Below the pieces are notes generated by a model, which saw only the letters and a list, made by a program, of their open reading frames with translations, did not search any database and had not been told where the DNA came from. A stretch of DNA of 64,000 bases from Sulfuricurvum sp. (GTDB taxonomy: Bacteria; Campylobacterota; Campylobacteria; Campylobacterales; Sulfurimonadaceae), in NCBI GenBank assembly GCA_030692765.1, contig JAUYUB010000010.1:1-64000 (forward strand), read 5' to 3'. Of the stretch, positions 8,146 to 17,102 are shown in pieces. The first letter of the stretch is position 1; each line of letters starts with the position of its first letter. The translations under genes were made by a program, and so were the position numbers.

Positions 8146-8988
8146 TTATTTAGTGTAGGTGATTTTTGCTTTCGCTTTTAGAGAATTCATTTTCTTCTCC
8201 ATAGCCGCTTTAAACTTATCCATTTTCAAACGCTGATCAATAAAGTTCTTCACTTCATCAAAACTCATTTTTTGTGCCGGTTTTTTGTCTTCTAAGTAGA
8301 TGACGTGATATCCGAATTGGCTTTGCACAGGTTCAGCTGAAATTGTACCTACTTTCATAGCGAACACAGCATCGTTAAACGATGGTACCATTTGTCCGCG
8401 TGGGAAGTAACCGAGATCTCCACCTTTTGCAGCACTTGGTCCTGTTGATTTTGATTTAGCCTGAGCAGTAACCTCTACTTTGAGTTTATCTCCCGTAAGA
8501 CCTTTCATACTTTTGATAACCGCTTCCGCATCTTCTTTAGACTTCATCAAAATATGACGAGCGCGTACCTTTTCTTTATCCACAAATTCATCCGCATTGG
8601 TATCGTAATACGATTTTACCTCTTTGGCATCCACATGGATTGCTTCAAACTGCTGCTGCTCCCAAACTTTTGATGCAAGCTGCATTTTCATACGTTCCAA
8701 TAACACCTGAAACTCTTGTTTGTACTCTTTGGACTCTAATATACCGCTTTTTTTAGCGTCTTCAAAGACAAGCTGTTGGGCAACCATCCCTTCGATAATA
8801 CGTTGGCGTAATTCGTTTTGTTTATCAGCAGGAAGTGAATCAAATCGTCCTTGAGTCCCTTCCATTAATACTTTGTTTACTTCATCCGAAGTGATTGCAT
8901 CACCATTAACTGTTGCCAGCACTGCTGCACTTGCAACTGAACCGCTCAATAACACGCCTAATACCCAAATAGAAAACTGTCGTTTCAT
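8146..8988 (-). CDS. Periplasmic parvulin-type peptidyl-prolyl isomerase
   Basis: I start at 8988, 12 codons inside the longest frame, because AAGGA lies five bases upstream and translation then opens with a signal peptide (MKRQFSIWVLGVLLSG). The 280-residue product has a SurA-like N-terminal helical chaperone part and one parvulin domain with RARHILMKS, GGDLGYFPRGQMVPSFNDAVF and QFGYHVIYLED. It resembles Cbf2/PEB4 of Campylobacter and HP0175 of Helicobacter, periplasmic folding factors for outer-membrane proteins. It is isolated, converging with fba and lying 87 bases from the end of the hybrid kinase genes read the same way. Confidence 0.9.
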   Translation of the reverse strand: MKRQFSIWVLGVLLSGSVASAAVLATVNGDAITSDEVNKVLMEGTQGRFDSLPADKQNELRQRIIEGMVAQQLVFEDAKKSGILESKEYKQEFQVLLERMKMQLASKVWEQQQFEAIHVDAKEVKSYYDTNADEFVDKEKVRARHILMKSKEDAEAVIKSMKGLTGDKLKVEVTAQAKSKSTGPSAAKGGDLGYFPRGQMVPSFNDAVFAMKVGTISAEPVQSQFGYHVIYLEDKKPAQKMSFDEVKNFIDQRLKMDKFKAAMEKKMNSLKAKAKITYTK

Positions 8989-9075
8989 CGTTGTCCTTAT
9001 ATTATCTTGATCCAAGATTTTCAATAGTCGAATTATATTACAAATAAAAGAATATCACACACAAATAAATCAATA

Positions 9076-10989
9076 TTAAACACTTTTTTTATGTTTACCG
9101 TCTTTTGCTATCTTTAAATAACGTTCTATGGTTTGTAAAAGAAAACTTTTATCAATCGGTTTGGCAAGATGGGCATCCAATCCAGCACCAATAATTCTCT
9201 CTCTGTCTCCGATAAGAGCATGTGCTGTCAAAGCGATTACAGGAATAAACCCTCGCTCATCACGCTTGTCAATCTCTTTAATAAGACGGTTTGCCGTCAA
9301 GCCGTCCATAACCGGCATATCAATATCCATAAGAACCAAGTCAAAAGGCTCTTTTAAATAGGCATCCACCGCTTTTTGACCATTGTCTACTGCGGTAACT
9401 TTGAAATGTTCCTGTAATAAAATGGTTTCCAAGAGGCGTAAATTGATCAAATTGTCTTCTGCAACCAATATCTTGATCTCTTCTTGCCGCGGGATAGTCT
9501 GAACTTCCGCACTTTGTGAAACATATTCTTTTGGCATTGTATTCCACACTACTGCCAGTGTTTTATGCAACGAGCTTGGCAATATTGGCAAAGTTACCAC
9601 CGATCTTACAACGTCTAACAGAAAGTCTGCTTTTTCACCATAACCCAGTTCCAAAATAGGAACAATCTCTAAGCCTGGATACGTATTTTTGATGGATTCA
9701 ATGTGCGATTTAGAGATATGAGGAGCATCCATAAATAGAATATTGGATTCCAACAAAACGTTATTGATCAACGTAGTTATCGGCGTAATCTTTACATTGA
9801 AAAGTTCCAAATATTTATTCAATAAAGCCGTTTGAGCGGAAGCCGGATCATGAGAATAAAGGGCAGCCTGTGTCCCTTCAAGAAATTCAAAAGTTCCTGC
9901 TTCACTGATTGTGTGTGTAATTCGAAACGAGAACCGAGATCCAGTATCTATTTCAGACGCTAACATCAAATGAGAATTCATCATGTTTACGTACTTGTGA
10001 CTCAGACTAAGCCCTATTCCCAAACCGTCTTTTCCATGACGCTGATTTTCCCATGCCGAAGCAAACGGACGAAGCAATGTCTTCCTATGTTCTGTATCAA
10101 TACCAATTCCGGTATCACTTACAGCATATTCAACTTCAATACTGCCATTCTCCATTTTAACAATCATAATCTCAACAAGAATTTGTCCACGCTCATTGGT
10201 AAACTTAATCGCATTTTGGATGAGATTTCGTAAAATAGTCAAAATTTTATCCTGATCACCTATTATGCTCTTAGGCAATCTCGGATCAATTAGAAACATG
10301 AGTTGAATTTCTTTACTCAGTGCCAAATCACTAAACTGCATCGAAAAAGTTTCAAATACTTCAAGCGGTACAAAAGCTTCAAGTACAGCGTTAACGCTCC
10401 CGCTCTCTACTTGCATAAGTTCTAGAAGATTTTCAATATTGCGCATCATCGAAGAAGCACTCTTGCTCACCATATCCACATACTCTTGCTGCCATGAACT
10501 TAGCGGAGATCCCTTGAGTAAATCCGTAAATCCGATAATAGCATTCATAGGGGTTCTGAATTCATGTGACATATTCGTCAAAAATTTCTTTTTGAACTGA
10601 TCAAAATATCGTTCAGCCGCACGTGCGCGTTCAATGACAGAAGTATCACGCAAAACAATCGCTACGATTGGTTCATCTTCTAAGATAATGACTTCGGAAT
10701 GTATTTCGACATCATATTTTTTTCCTTGTGCAGCTACTTTTCCACGATATTCACCCGATTGAGATAATAAGAAAGAAAGCTCTACCCCCTGTGGCTGTAA
10801 CCATTCTTCTATCGAAGGAATTTCAACAACACTCTCTTCTCCAAAAAGTGATAATAAAGATTTATTACCGCCAAGGATCTCACCTGAAAGATAGGTATAT
10901 AAAAAAGGATCGCTGTGTAAATTGGCACAGGATGTTAACATCCCTACCGACGAAAGAAATTTTTCTTTAAATAAATCCGAGTAGTCCAT
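9076..10989 (-). CDS. Soluble hybrid histidine kinase (PAS-like, HisKA, HATPase, receiver)
   Basis: The start is set at an ATG one codon inside the longest frame, where GGAAAG is six bases upstream; the product has 637 residues. It has no transmembrane segment. A PAS-like region (about 20-115) precedes the dimerisation domain with the phosphorylated histidine in MSHEFRTPMNAIIGF (about 140), an ATPase domain with NAIKFT, DTGIGI and GLGIGLSLS, a degenerate receiver-like stretch, and a C-terminal receiver with LMDIDMPVMDG and a conserved lysine in HLAKPID. It lies 11 bases after a closely similar kinase on the same strand, so the two look like a duplicated pair transcribed together. No phosphotransfer protein or separate output regulator is next to them, so the target is unknown. 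Confidence 0.88.
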   Translation of the reverse strand: MDYSDLFKEKFLSSVGMLTSCANLHSDPFLYTYLSGEILGGNKSLLSLFGEESVVEIPSIEEWLQPQGVELSFLLSQSGEYRGKVAAQGKKYDVEIHSEVIILEDEPIVAIVLRDTSVIERARAAERYFDQFKKKFLTNMSHEFRTPMNAIIGFTDLLKGSPLSSWQQEYVDMVSKSASSMMRNIENLLELMQVESGSVNAVLEAFVPLEVFETFSMQFSDLALSKEIQLMFLIDPRLPKSIIGDQDKILTILRNLIQNAIKFTNERGQILVEIMIVKMENGSIEVEYAVSDTGIGIDTEHRKTLLRPFASAWENQRHGKDGLGIGLSLSHKYVNMMNSHLMLASEIDTGSRFSFRITHTISEAGTFEFLEGTQAALYSHDPASAQTALLNKYLELFNVKITPITTLINNVLLESNILFMDAPHISKSHIESIKNTYPGLEIVPILELGYGEKADFLLDVVRSVVTLPILPSSLHKTLAVVWNTMPKEYVSQSAEVQTIPRQEEIKILVAEDNLINLRLLETILLQEHFKVTAVDNGQKAVDAYLKEPFDLVLMDIDMPVMDGLTANRLIKEIDKRDERGFIPVIALTAHALIGDRERIIGAGLDAHLAKPIDKSFLLQTIERYLKIAKDGKHKKSV

Positions 10990-11000
10990 CAATATCTTTC

Positions 11001-12947
11001 CTATGCTGTTACTTGTAAATATTTATGCAAAACATACTCGAGCTTTTCTCTCGTCAACGGCTTAGAGATGTAATCATCAAGCCCTTTGTTAAGAATATAT
11101 TCCCGATCCCCTTCCATCGCCAATGCTGTTAAGGCAATAATAGGCATTTTTCCTGCACTGGCTATTCCGTCTTGTGCTTTGATTTCTTGCGTCGCTAAAA
11201 TACCATCTTTTACAGGCATATCAATATCCATAAAAACAATATCGAACTTCTGATTACGGCATGCTTCAACACCTTCTTCACCATCCGATGCGGTAACTAC
11301 ATTGAGCCCATATTCCTTAAGCAAAAGCTTGATCAGCCGCTGATTGATTAAGTTGTCCTCTACAACCAGTGCATTTATTCCACGTTGTAAGTGAGGAACC
11401 ACCATCTCAGTTTGTTTTTCCAAATTTAAAACATCAATTAAATGCGTCAACAAGCTTGTAGGCAAGATGGGTTTAGCGAGACCTGCATCAACAACATGCA
11501 TCGTACGTGCAAGGAGCTGTTCATTGTGATTTAACAATAAAACTGTTTTACAGGTACGTTTGTGCATTGAAAGGTTCAAAATCCAATCACTTTTTTCTTG
11601 AGACGCAACGAAATAAACCATATCGGTAGCATCAAAAATTGTTTCATCAAGGAGATGTGTTTTCGTAACACTAATGCCGAAACTTCGCAAATAATTAGTC
11701 AGATGATTCGCATCATCCAAACGTTTTTCATCCAATAAAACGACTTTTGCCGTATGCGCATTGATCATCCGCATTGCTTGATCAGATGAACCATCCAGCG
11801 TAAAGGAAAAACTGAAAGTAGAGCCTTTTCCCTCTTCACTCGTGATCTTTAGCTCTCCATCCATCAGATTAATTAACCCGTGTGACAAACTCAGACCTAC
11901 TCCTAATCGATTGTCGGCATGATCACCTGATACAAAAGGTCTTGTAATATAGCTCAACTCATTTTTACTAATCCCTTTTCCTGTATCCTTAACGCTGAAT
12001 CCAATATTACATGTTCCTGAGGTATTACGTTTTAAGAGTTTAACATCTATTGTTATACGTCCTTGCGGTGTCGTAAATTTCAATGCATTGTTAAAAAGAT
12101 TGCTCAATACTTGTTTGATTTTACGACTATCTCCAATTAAATGTGTTGGGAGCTTCGGATCAATAAAAAAACAAATTGAGATCCCTTTTTCCTCACTCAA
12201 AGAGACAAATCCTCGTGCCAACTCTTCCATCTCGGTAATAATATTGAAATCTGATTTGCTAATGGTCAGCCGCCCTGTTTGCATTTGAGCCAGATCCAGT
12301 AAATTTTCAATATTGGACATCAAATTGCGTGCAGATCCCTGTACTGAATGTATATATTCCAGCTGTGTATCCGTCGGAGTCGTTTTTGAGAGAAGATCAA
12401 CAAAACCCAATATTCCATTCATCGGTGTACGAAATTCATGCCCGATATTGGCCAAAAATTTTGTTTTCATATTTTCGACCTGTACTACTTCATCTTGTAA
12501 CGCAACTACCTTACTTCGATCTTCCAATCGAAGTAGATACAGCTCATTTGAACCTTGTTCCAAAAGAGTAGAGGTAGCCTTCATCGAATGACGGTTTCCT
12601 TTTGCATCTACAATCCCCAGTCCATATCCATTTGTACAATGGGTACGGATGTAATCCAACCAGCTCTTATCGTATTCAGTAAAAACTTCCTCATCTTCAT
12701 CAACAAATAACTCACGAATACTTTCATATTTCGTTCGTAATTCTTCAATTGTTTTCACTTGGACTAATGAGAAAAAAGCTTTGTTCGCCCCAATCCATCC
12801 ATTCTCTTTGGTAAAAAACAAAATAGCACATGGATCTGTGTCCAAAATTTTATAAAAAAGATCTTTATCTATATTGTAATCGATACCTTCCTTATCCGCT
12901 GCTGACTTCATCCCGATAAGACTCATAACCCATTTTTTAAACAACAA
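11001..12947 (-). CDS. Soluble hybrid histidine kinase (PAS, HisKA, HATPase, receiver)
   Basis: Translation appears to begin at a TTG at 12947, with AGGAG six bases upstream, giving 648 residues without transmembrane segments. A PAS domain (about 28-125, with ILFFTKENGWIGANKAFF) is followed by the HisKA domain with IGHEFRTPMNGILGF, an HATPase domain (NALKFT, DTGKGI, LGVGLSLS), an internal receiver-like segment lacking a clear phospho-aspartate motif, and a C-terminal receiver with FMDIDMPVKDG. It is upstream of a related kinase (spacing about 11 bases), and the pair shares the same domain order. A cytoplasmic redox, metabolic or energy signal is plausible from the PAS domain, but nothing in the sequence names it. 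Confidence 0.88.
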   Translation of the reverse strand: MLFKKWVMSLIGMKSAADKEGIDYNIDKDLFYKILDTDPCAILFFTKENGWIGANKAFFSLVQVKTIEELRTKYESIRELFVDEDEEVFTEYDKSWLDYIRTHCTNGYGLGIVDAKGNRHSMKATSTLLEQGSNELYLLRLEDRSKVVALQDEVVQVENMKTKFLANIGHEFRTPMNGILGFVDLLSKTTPTDTQLEYIHSVQGSARNLMSNIENLLDLAQMQTGRLTISKSDFNIITEMEELARGFVSLSEEKGISICFFIDPKLPTHLIGDSRKIKQVLSNLFNNALKFTTPQGRITIDVKLLKRNTSGTCNIGFSVKDTGKGISKNELSYITRPFVSGDHADNRLGVGLSLSHGLINLMDGELKITSEEGKGSTFSFSFTLDGSSDQAMRMINAHTAKVVLLDEKRLDDANHLTNYLRSFGISVTKTHLLDETIFDATDMVYFVASQEKSDWILNLSMHKRTCKTVLLLNHNEQLLARTMHVVDAGLAKPILPTSLLTHLIDVLNLEKQTEMVVPHLQRGINALVVEDNLINQRLIKLLLKEYGLNVVTASDGEEGVEACRNQKFDIVFMDIDMPVKDGILATQEIKAQDGIASAGKMPIIALTALAMEGDREYILNKGLDDYISKPLTREKLEYVLHKYLQVTA

Positions 12948-13028
12948 CCTACACTCCTAAACTCAAGTTAACACTTATTAACGTAAATATTATATTGTAA
13001 CACAAAAATTCCATGTATGCGTTTATCC

Positions 13029-13042
13029 TATAATGATATAAT
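13029..13042 (+). promoter_or_regulatory. Two overlapping -10 hexamers before nth
   Basis: Two TATAAT hexamers, at 13029-13034 and 13037-13042, lie 22-35 bases before the nth start in the divergent gap with the hybrid kinase genes. Either could serve as a sigma-70 -10 element; the closer one would give a very short leader. Confidence 0.5.
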
Positions 13043-13063
13043 TTGCAAAAATGAGTTTATCGA

Positions 13064-13711
13064 ATGAAAAAAGCTACGAAAAAAGAGATTGAAGCTATAA
13101 AGTCTATGCTAGTAGCGCGTTACGATGATGCGGTAACAGAACTCACTTATAGTAATGTTTATGAGCTAGTCATTGCCGTGGCCCTTTCCGCTCAATGCAC
13201 TGACAAACGTGTCAATCTTATCACTCCTGCCTTATTTAGTGCCTATCCGACACCTTACGTATTGGCACAAGCAGACTTATCCGACGTTAAAGCACTCATT
13301 CAAAGCTGTTCTTTCTTTAATAACAAAGCAATTAATCTTATAGAGATGGCCAAACGCATCGTCGATGTCTATAACGGGGAAGTCCCTCTGGATGAAAAGG
13401 AGCTCATAACACTCGCAGGTGTAGGGCAAAAAACAGCACATGTCGTCCTTATCGAATACACAGGCGCCAATCTTATGGCCGTCGACACACATGTATTTCG
13501 TGTCAGCCATCGGCTAGGATTGAGCGATGATCTCACACCTGCTGCAACCGAAGCGACGCTAGTAAAAAAGTTTAAAACAAATCTGCATCAACTGCATCAG
13601 GGGATGGTCCTCTTCGGACGTTACATCTGTACTGCCCGAAATCCAAAGTGCGATAGCGAATGTTTTTTAAAAGAGTACTGCAAAACAAAGGAAAGTTTTA
13701 AACCCAGGTAA
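13064..13711 (+). CDS. nth: Endonuclease III (DNA glycosylase/AP lyase)
   Basis: Nth removes oxidised pyrimidines and cuts at abasic sites in base-excision repair. The 215-residue protein has the helix-hairpin-helix with the catalytic lysine (LAGVGQKTAHVV) and the catalytic aspartate (AVDTHVFRVSHRLG). The C-terminal iron-sulfur loop has four cysteines spaced C-x6-C-x3-C-x5-C, one residue longer in the middle than the usual C-x6-C-x2-C-x5-C; the DNA reads cleanly there. A small lipoprotein gene follows after 14 bases and may be cotranscribed. Confidence 0.93.
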   Translation: MKKATKKEIEAIKSMLVARYDDAVTELTYSNVYELVIAVALSAQCTDKRVNLITPALFSAYPTPYVLAQADLSDVKALIQSCSFFNNKAINLIEMAKRIVDVYNGEVPLDEKELITLAGVGQKTAHVVLIEYTGANLMAVDTHVFRVSHRLGLSDDLTPAATEATLVKKFKTNLHQLHQGMVLFGRYICTARNPKCDSECFLKEYCKTKESFKPR

Positions 13712-13725
13712 GGTAGAATCACCAC

Positions 13726-13941
13726 ATGATAAAATTCTTATTATTTTTTTTAGCCATGATACTCTTAACAGGATGCTTCAATGATCGGGGTATAAGCTTG
13801 CGCTACTATAGCGACTGTGAAGAATATTACGATGTACAGGGCTACTATCATAAAAAGTGCGATGACAATATCGTTGACTACAGTGATGTTAAAAAAGCTT
13901 TGACGTCACCGGCTACCGCCGCTGATTCGAAAGTATGGTGA
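13726..13941 (+). CDS. Small predicted lipoprotein, function unknown
   Basis: The 71-residue product begins with a lipoprotein signal peptide, MIKFLLFFLAMILLTGC, whose LLTGC box puts the lipidated cysteine at residue 17. The mature part of 54 residues is rich in tyrosine and aspartate and has two further cysteines (in DCEEYY and KKCDDN) that could form a disulfide. It follows nth closely and converges with cmoA. I do not recognise the family. Confidence 0.6.
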   Translation: MIKFLLFFLAMILLTGCFNDRGISLRYYSDCEEYYDVQGYYHKKCDDNIVDYSDVKKALTSPATAADSKVW

Positions 13942-13955
13942 TTTTTATTGAACTA

Positions 13956-14672
13956 TTATTTGCACGCGATAAAGGTTGCAAAGTTGGCCCATCTAAAAAG
14001 GACATCGCAGCTTGAGAAACCGCTTTTTTTTGCCATATCAATATTTTCTATCATCGTATAAGGGATCAGTACATTTTCAAGTGCTTCACGCTTTTGAACG
14101 ATTTCGTATTCACTGTATCCCTGTTCTTTTTTAAAGCTGTAATAACAGTCGATAAGTTGTTTATTCAGCGTTGCATTTTCACTCAGCACTTTTTCGCTGA
14201 AGATAAAAACACCGCCCTCTTCCAGAGAATTGTATATTTTACGTAAAAGGGTTTCTCGAACCATAGGACGGATAAATTGCAGTGTGTAGTTGCAAATAAC
14301 CACTTTGGTACTTCCAAAAGGATATTCTAAAATATCCCCTTCGACTAATGATATCTTTGATCCATACGCTTCTATTTTTTTATGGGCATGTTCTATCATG
14401 GCCGCTGAATTATCAATACCGATTAGCTCAATATCATCCATTGATGTTAAAGAACGCTCGATTTCTAAGAGCAATGAAGCCGTGGAGCACCCAAGATCGA
14501 TGACTCTGCCACCTTTTTGTAGTGCATTGATTGAGAACTGTCGCGTCAATTGCAATGATTCCTTGTAAAAAGGGACTGAACGGCTCAGCATATCATCAAA
14601 TACGGCTGCGACATCGGCATCAAATTCAAATTGTTTGGAAATAGGTTTGGTAAAGTAGGTATCAGTGTTCAT
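13956..14672 (-). CDS. cmoA: Carboxy-S-adenosyl-L-methionine synthase
   Basis: CmoA makes carboxy-SAM from SAM and prephenate, used by CmoB to modify uridine 34 of certain tRNAs to cmo5U. The 238-residue length, the N-terminal FEFDADVAAVFDDMLSRSVPFY segment, the SAM motif VIDLGCSTAS, the IGIDNSAAMI strand end and the CNYTLQFI segment all match the family. CmoB is not in the window. It lies 107 bases after pyk on the same strand, with a long hairpin in between, so it may have its own transcript. Confidence 0.92.
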   Translation of the reverse strand: MNTDTYFTKPISKQFEFDADVAAVFDDMLSRSVPFYKESLQLTRQFSINALQKGGRVIDLGCSTASLLLEIERSLTSMDDIELIGIDNSAAMIEHAHKKIEAYGSKISLVEGDILEYPFGSTKVVICNYTLQFIRPMVRETLLRKIYNSLEEGGVFIFSEKVLSENATLNKQLIDCYYSFKKEQGYSEYEIVQKREALENVLIPYTMIENIDMAKKSGFSSCDVLFRWANFATFIACK

Positions 14673-14697
14673 GAACAGTATTGTAGCGAAAAGAGTT

Positions 14698-14749
14698 GTT
14701 TTAAGAAAAGGCGGCGCGACGAAACACCATAATGCACCTTTTCTAAAAC
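14698..14749. other. Long imperfect hairpin between pyk and cmoA
   Basis: The arms GTTTTAAGAAAAGG and CCTTTTCTAAAAC pair over about 13 base pairs with one bulged A, around a loop of about 25 bases that is locally G+C-rich. It lies in the 107-base gap between pyk and cmoA, which are read in the same direction. There is no T-run right after either arm, so it may be a terminator, a processing site or a small structured RNA. Confidence 0.4.
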
Positions 14750-14779
14750 GTTAAATGACTAGCAAAACATGGTCCACAT

Positions 14780-16276
14780 TTAAAAAAGTGTAGGCGCTAT
14801 TTCTACCGCTTTTTTTGTTTTTCCGCTTGCTTTTTTACTCTCTTCAAAAAAGGTAATCTCATGCTCTCTCAAGATACGAATCGTATTGGTCGTTCCTTTC
14901 ACCCCCACAGGATCTCCCGCAGTAAAAATATACGTTTTTGTTTTATCTATTATTTTACGTGCAAGTCCACGGATTATGATATCACCTAGCATATCTTCAA
15001 GGTTGCCTTTTTTAGTCAAATATGCGGGCACAACTCCCCACACAATGGTTAGTAAACGCGCGACACGTTCATCATGTGTAGCAGCATAAATCGTCATCTC
15101 TGGGCGATACCGTGCGAGTTTAATCGCAGACTGACCCGATGTGGTCATCGCAATAATCCCCGCAGCATGCAAAGCATCTCCCAAGCGTACTGCTGATTCA
15201 TTGACCGTATCCATAGGATCATGATGCTTAAACTCTAAAAATTTATCAAACGGGTAAATTTCTTCAATCGATTGAATGGTGTTCACCATTGTCTCCACAA
15301 CCAAAATAGGGTTATGTCCAACAGCTGATTCTTCGGAAAGCATTACCGCATCGGTACCATCTAATACGGCATTTGCAACATCACTTATCTCAGCGCGTGT
15401 AGCCGTCTCTTTTTCCGTCATAGACAAGAGCATTTGTGTCGCTGTAATAACAGGTTTTGAGGATTCATTTGCTTTTCGAATCAACATTTTTTGAATAGTA
15501 GGAACACGATGGTACGGGACTTCGATTCCCAAATCTCCTCGTGCTACCATGATTCCATCTGAATACTCTAAGATCTCATCAATATTTTCAACCGCATCAA
15601 ACTTTTCAATTTTTGCAAACAATTGAACCTCACCATTTAATGAGCTTATGATTTTTCGAGCCTCAATCATATCTGCTGCATTTTGAACAAATGAGATGGC
15701 CATGAAATCAACACCGTTCGTAACACCCCATGCCATATCCAATCGGTCTTTTGGTGTCAATACATCAATACCTAATCGTGTATTTGGAAAGTTTACCCCT
15801 TTTTTGGAGCCTAGTTTTCCTTGATTTTCGATACTGATTCGCACATATTTTTCTTCACAGGCAATAACGCTGGCACGGATATTGCCATCATACAAATAGA
15901 TAGCATCCCCCACATTGAGCATTTTTAAGATCTCGCCTTGATTTAAACAGGTTTGATAGTGATGCTCTGCTACCTTCTCCCCTTCAATCTCCTCGTAATA
16001 TAAATCCATGATGTCTTTAGGATGTAAATCAAACTCCTCTTTTAAAATACCAATACGAATTTTTGGACCGCTGATGTCTTGTAAAACTCCTACAAGAAGT
16101 CCCGTTTCAGCCATTGCTTGACGAATATTGTTCAATACTTCCAGATGATATTCATGTGTTCCGTGTGAAAAATTCAGACGAAAAACATTGACACCTGCTC
16201 GAATCATTCCTGATAATGTCGCCACACTTTGTGAAGCCGGTCCTACCGTCGCTAAAATCTTTGTTCGTTTTTGCAT
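14780..16276 (-). CDS. pyk: Pyruvate kinase
   Basis: Pyk converts phosphoenolpyruvate and ADP to pyruvate and ATP. The 498-residue protein has the N-terminal TKILATVGPAS and FRLNFSHG segments, the active-site lysine region (QLFAKIEKFDAVENIDEI), MVARGDLGIEVP and the ATQMLLSM signature, followed by the allosteric C-domain with the TTSGQSA and AATHDERVARLL segments. It is slightly longer than the usual 470-480 residues because of a short C-terminal tail. It diverges from the nucleotide cyclase gene. Confidence 0.95.
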   Translation of the reverse strand: MQKRTKILATVGPASQSVATLSGMIRAGVNVFRLNFSHGTHEYHLEVLNNIRQAMAETGLLVGVLQDISGPKIRIGILKEEFDLHPKDIMDLYYEEIEGEKVAEHHYQTCLNQGEILKMLNVGDAIYLYDGNIRASVIACEEKYVRISIENQGKLGSKKGVNFPNTRLGIDVLTPKDRLDMAWGVTNGVDFMAISFVQNAADMIEARKIISSLNGEVQLFAKIEKFDAVENIDEILEYSDGIMVARGDLGIEVPYHRVPTIQKMLIRKANESSKPVITATQMLLSMTEKETATRAEISDVANAVLDGTDAVMLSEESAVGHNPILVVETMVNTIQSIEEIYPFDKFLEFKHHDPMDTVNESAVRLGDALHAAGIIAMTTSGQSAIKLARYRPEMTIYAATHDERVARLLTIVWGVVPAYLTKKGNLEDMLGDIIIRGLARKIIDKTKTYIFTAGDPVGVKGTTNTIRILREHEITFFEESKKASGKTKKAVEIAPTLF

Positions 16277-16367
16277 CTATTCTTCCCTCACACAAATCCT
16301 ATTTATTTTTATAGATAGTAACATATTTTGATTACAATTTTTAGTTTTTTGTCGATATTACCCATAT

Positions 16368-16389
16368 CACCTCAGTGATTATAGAGGTG
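16368..16389. promoter_or_regulatory. Short inverted repeat in the pyk/cyclase divergent gap
   Basis: CACCTC and GAGGTG form a perfect six-base inverted repeat around ten bases, extendable to eight base pairs with one bulge. It lies about 50 bases before the nucleotide cyclase start, in the 163-base divergent gap, and could be an operator for either gene. No other feature is clear in this gap. Confidence 0.25.
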
Positions 16390-16439
16390 GATTCGACTAC
16401 AATCACAAACCTATTCATTAATTGGAAATCTCTTAACCT

Positions 16440-17102
16440 ATGCAAAAACGAGCCATTGAAACTGATATCGTTTTGATTGACATCATCGACTTTTCACGTC
16501 TTGAAATGTCCCAGCAGCTTGAACTCATCACGTTTCTATCCCAAAGCTATAAAAAAATGATTCAAAAAATGCTGGAAAACTCAGGAATTCCGCTTGAAAA
16601 AATGCTTCAAGGCATTATCCCTACGGGCGACGGTTTTTATTGTATTTTACACCCTAATCTTCGAGGATTCGGATCCATTTTAGGCCTCTCATTTATCCAC
16701 TTTTCTGACTTTATTTCAAAAGAATACCCCTATTTCAAAGGTATTCGCGTAGCCGTACATACCGGAAAAGTTCACCGATTTGAAGACATATTAGGACATG
16801 ACAATTTTGTGGGTGATGGATTAAATGAGTGCGCACGCTATGTTGAAATCAAAAATATGGTAGCTAATACGGTTTTTATTTCGGACACTGCTTTTAAGTC
16901 ATTGCAAACCTTTTTAAATGAACATGACGACTTTTCAGATCTTTTAAAAAAATGTGAATTTCGTCATAGTGCGATGCATACCTTTCATGACAAACATGAA
17001 ATTAAACGCAACGGCTATTTAATATGGATGCGACAAGGTGGTATTATCCCTCCGCCAAAACAAGACTGGCTAACCCAAAAAAGGAGAACGCATGCGATTT
17101 AG
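16440..17102 (+). CDS. Class III nucleotide cyclase domain protein
   Basis: The 220-residue protein is almost entirely one class III adenylate/guanylate cyclase homology domain without transmembrane or sensor parts. The metal-binding aspartates are in VLIDIIDFS (Asp14) and TGDGFY (Asp64); the region VAVHTGKVHRF follows, and the transition-state asparagine and arginine are present in GDGLNECARYVEI (Asn129, Arg133). The residues that choose between ATP and GTP cannot be assigned by eye. It overlaps the next gene by 11 bases, so the two are probably made together. Cyclic nucleotide signalling is little known in Campylobacterota, and no CRP-like receptor is in the window. Full enzymatic activity is an inference. 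Confidence 0.75.
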   Translation: MQKRAIETDIVLIDIIDFSRLEMSQQLELITFLSQSYKKMIQKMLENSGIPLEKMLQGIIPTGDGFYCILHPNLRGFGSILGLSFIHFSDFISKEYPYFKGIRVAVHTGKVHRFEDILGHDNFVGDGLNECARYVEIKNMVANTVFISDTAFKSLQTFLNEHDDFSDLLKKCEFRHSAMHTFHDKHEIKRNGYLIWMRQGGIIPPPKQDWLTQKRRTHAI

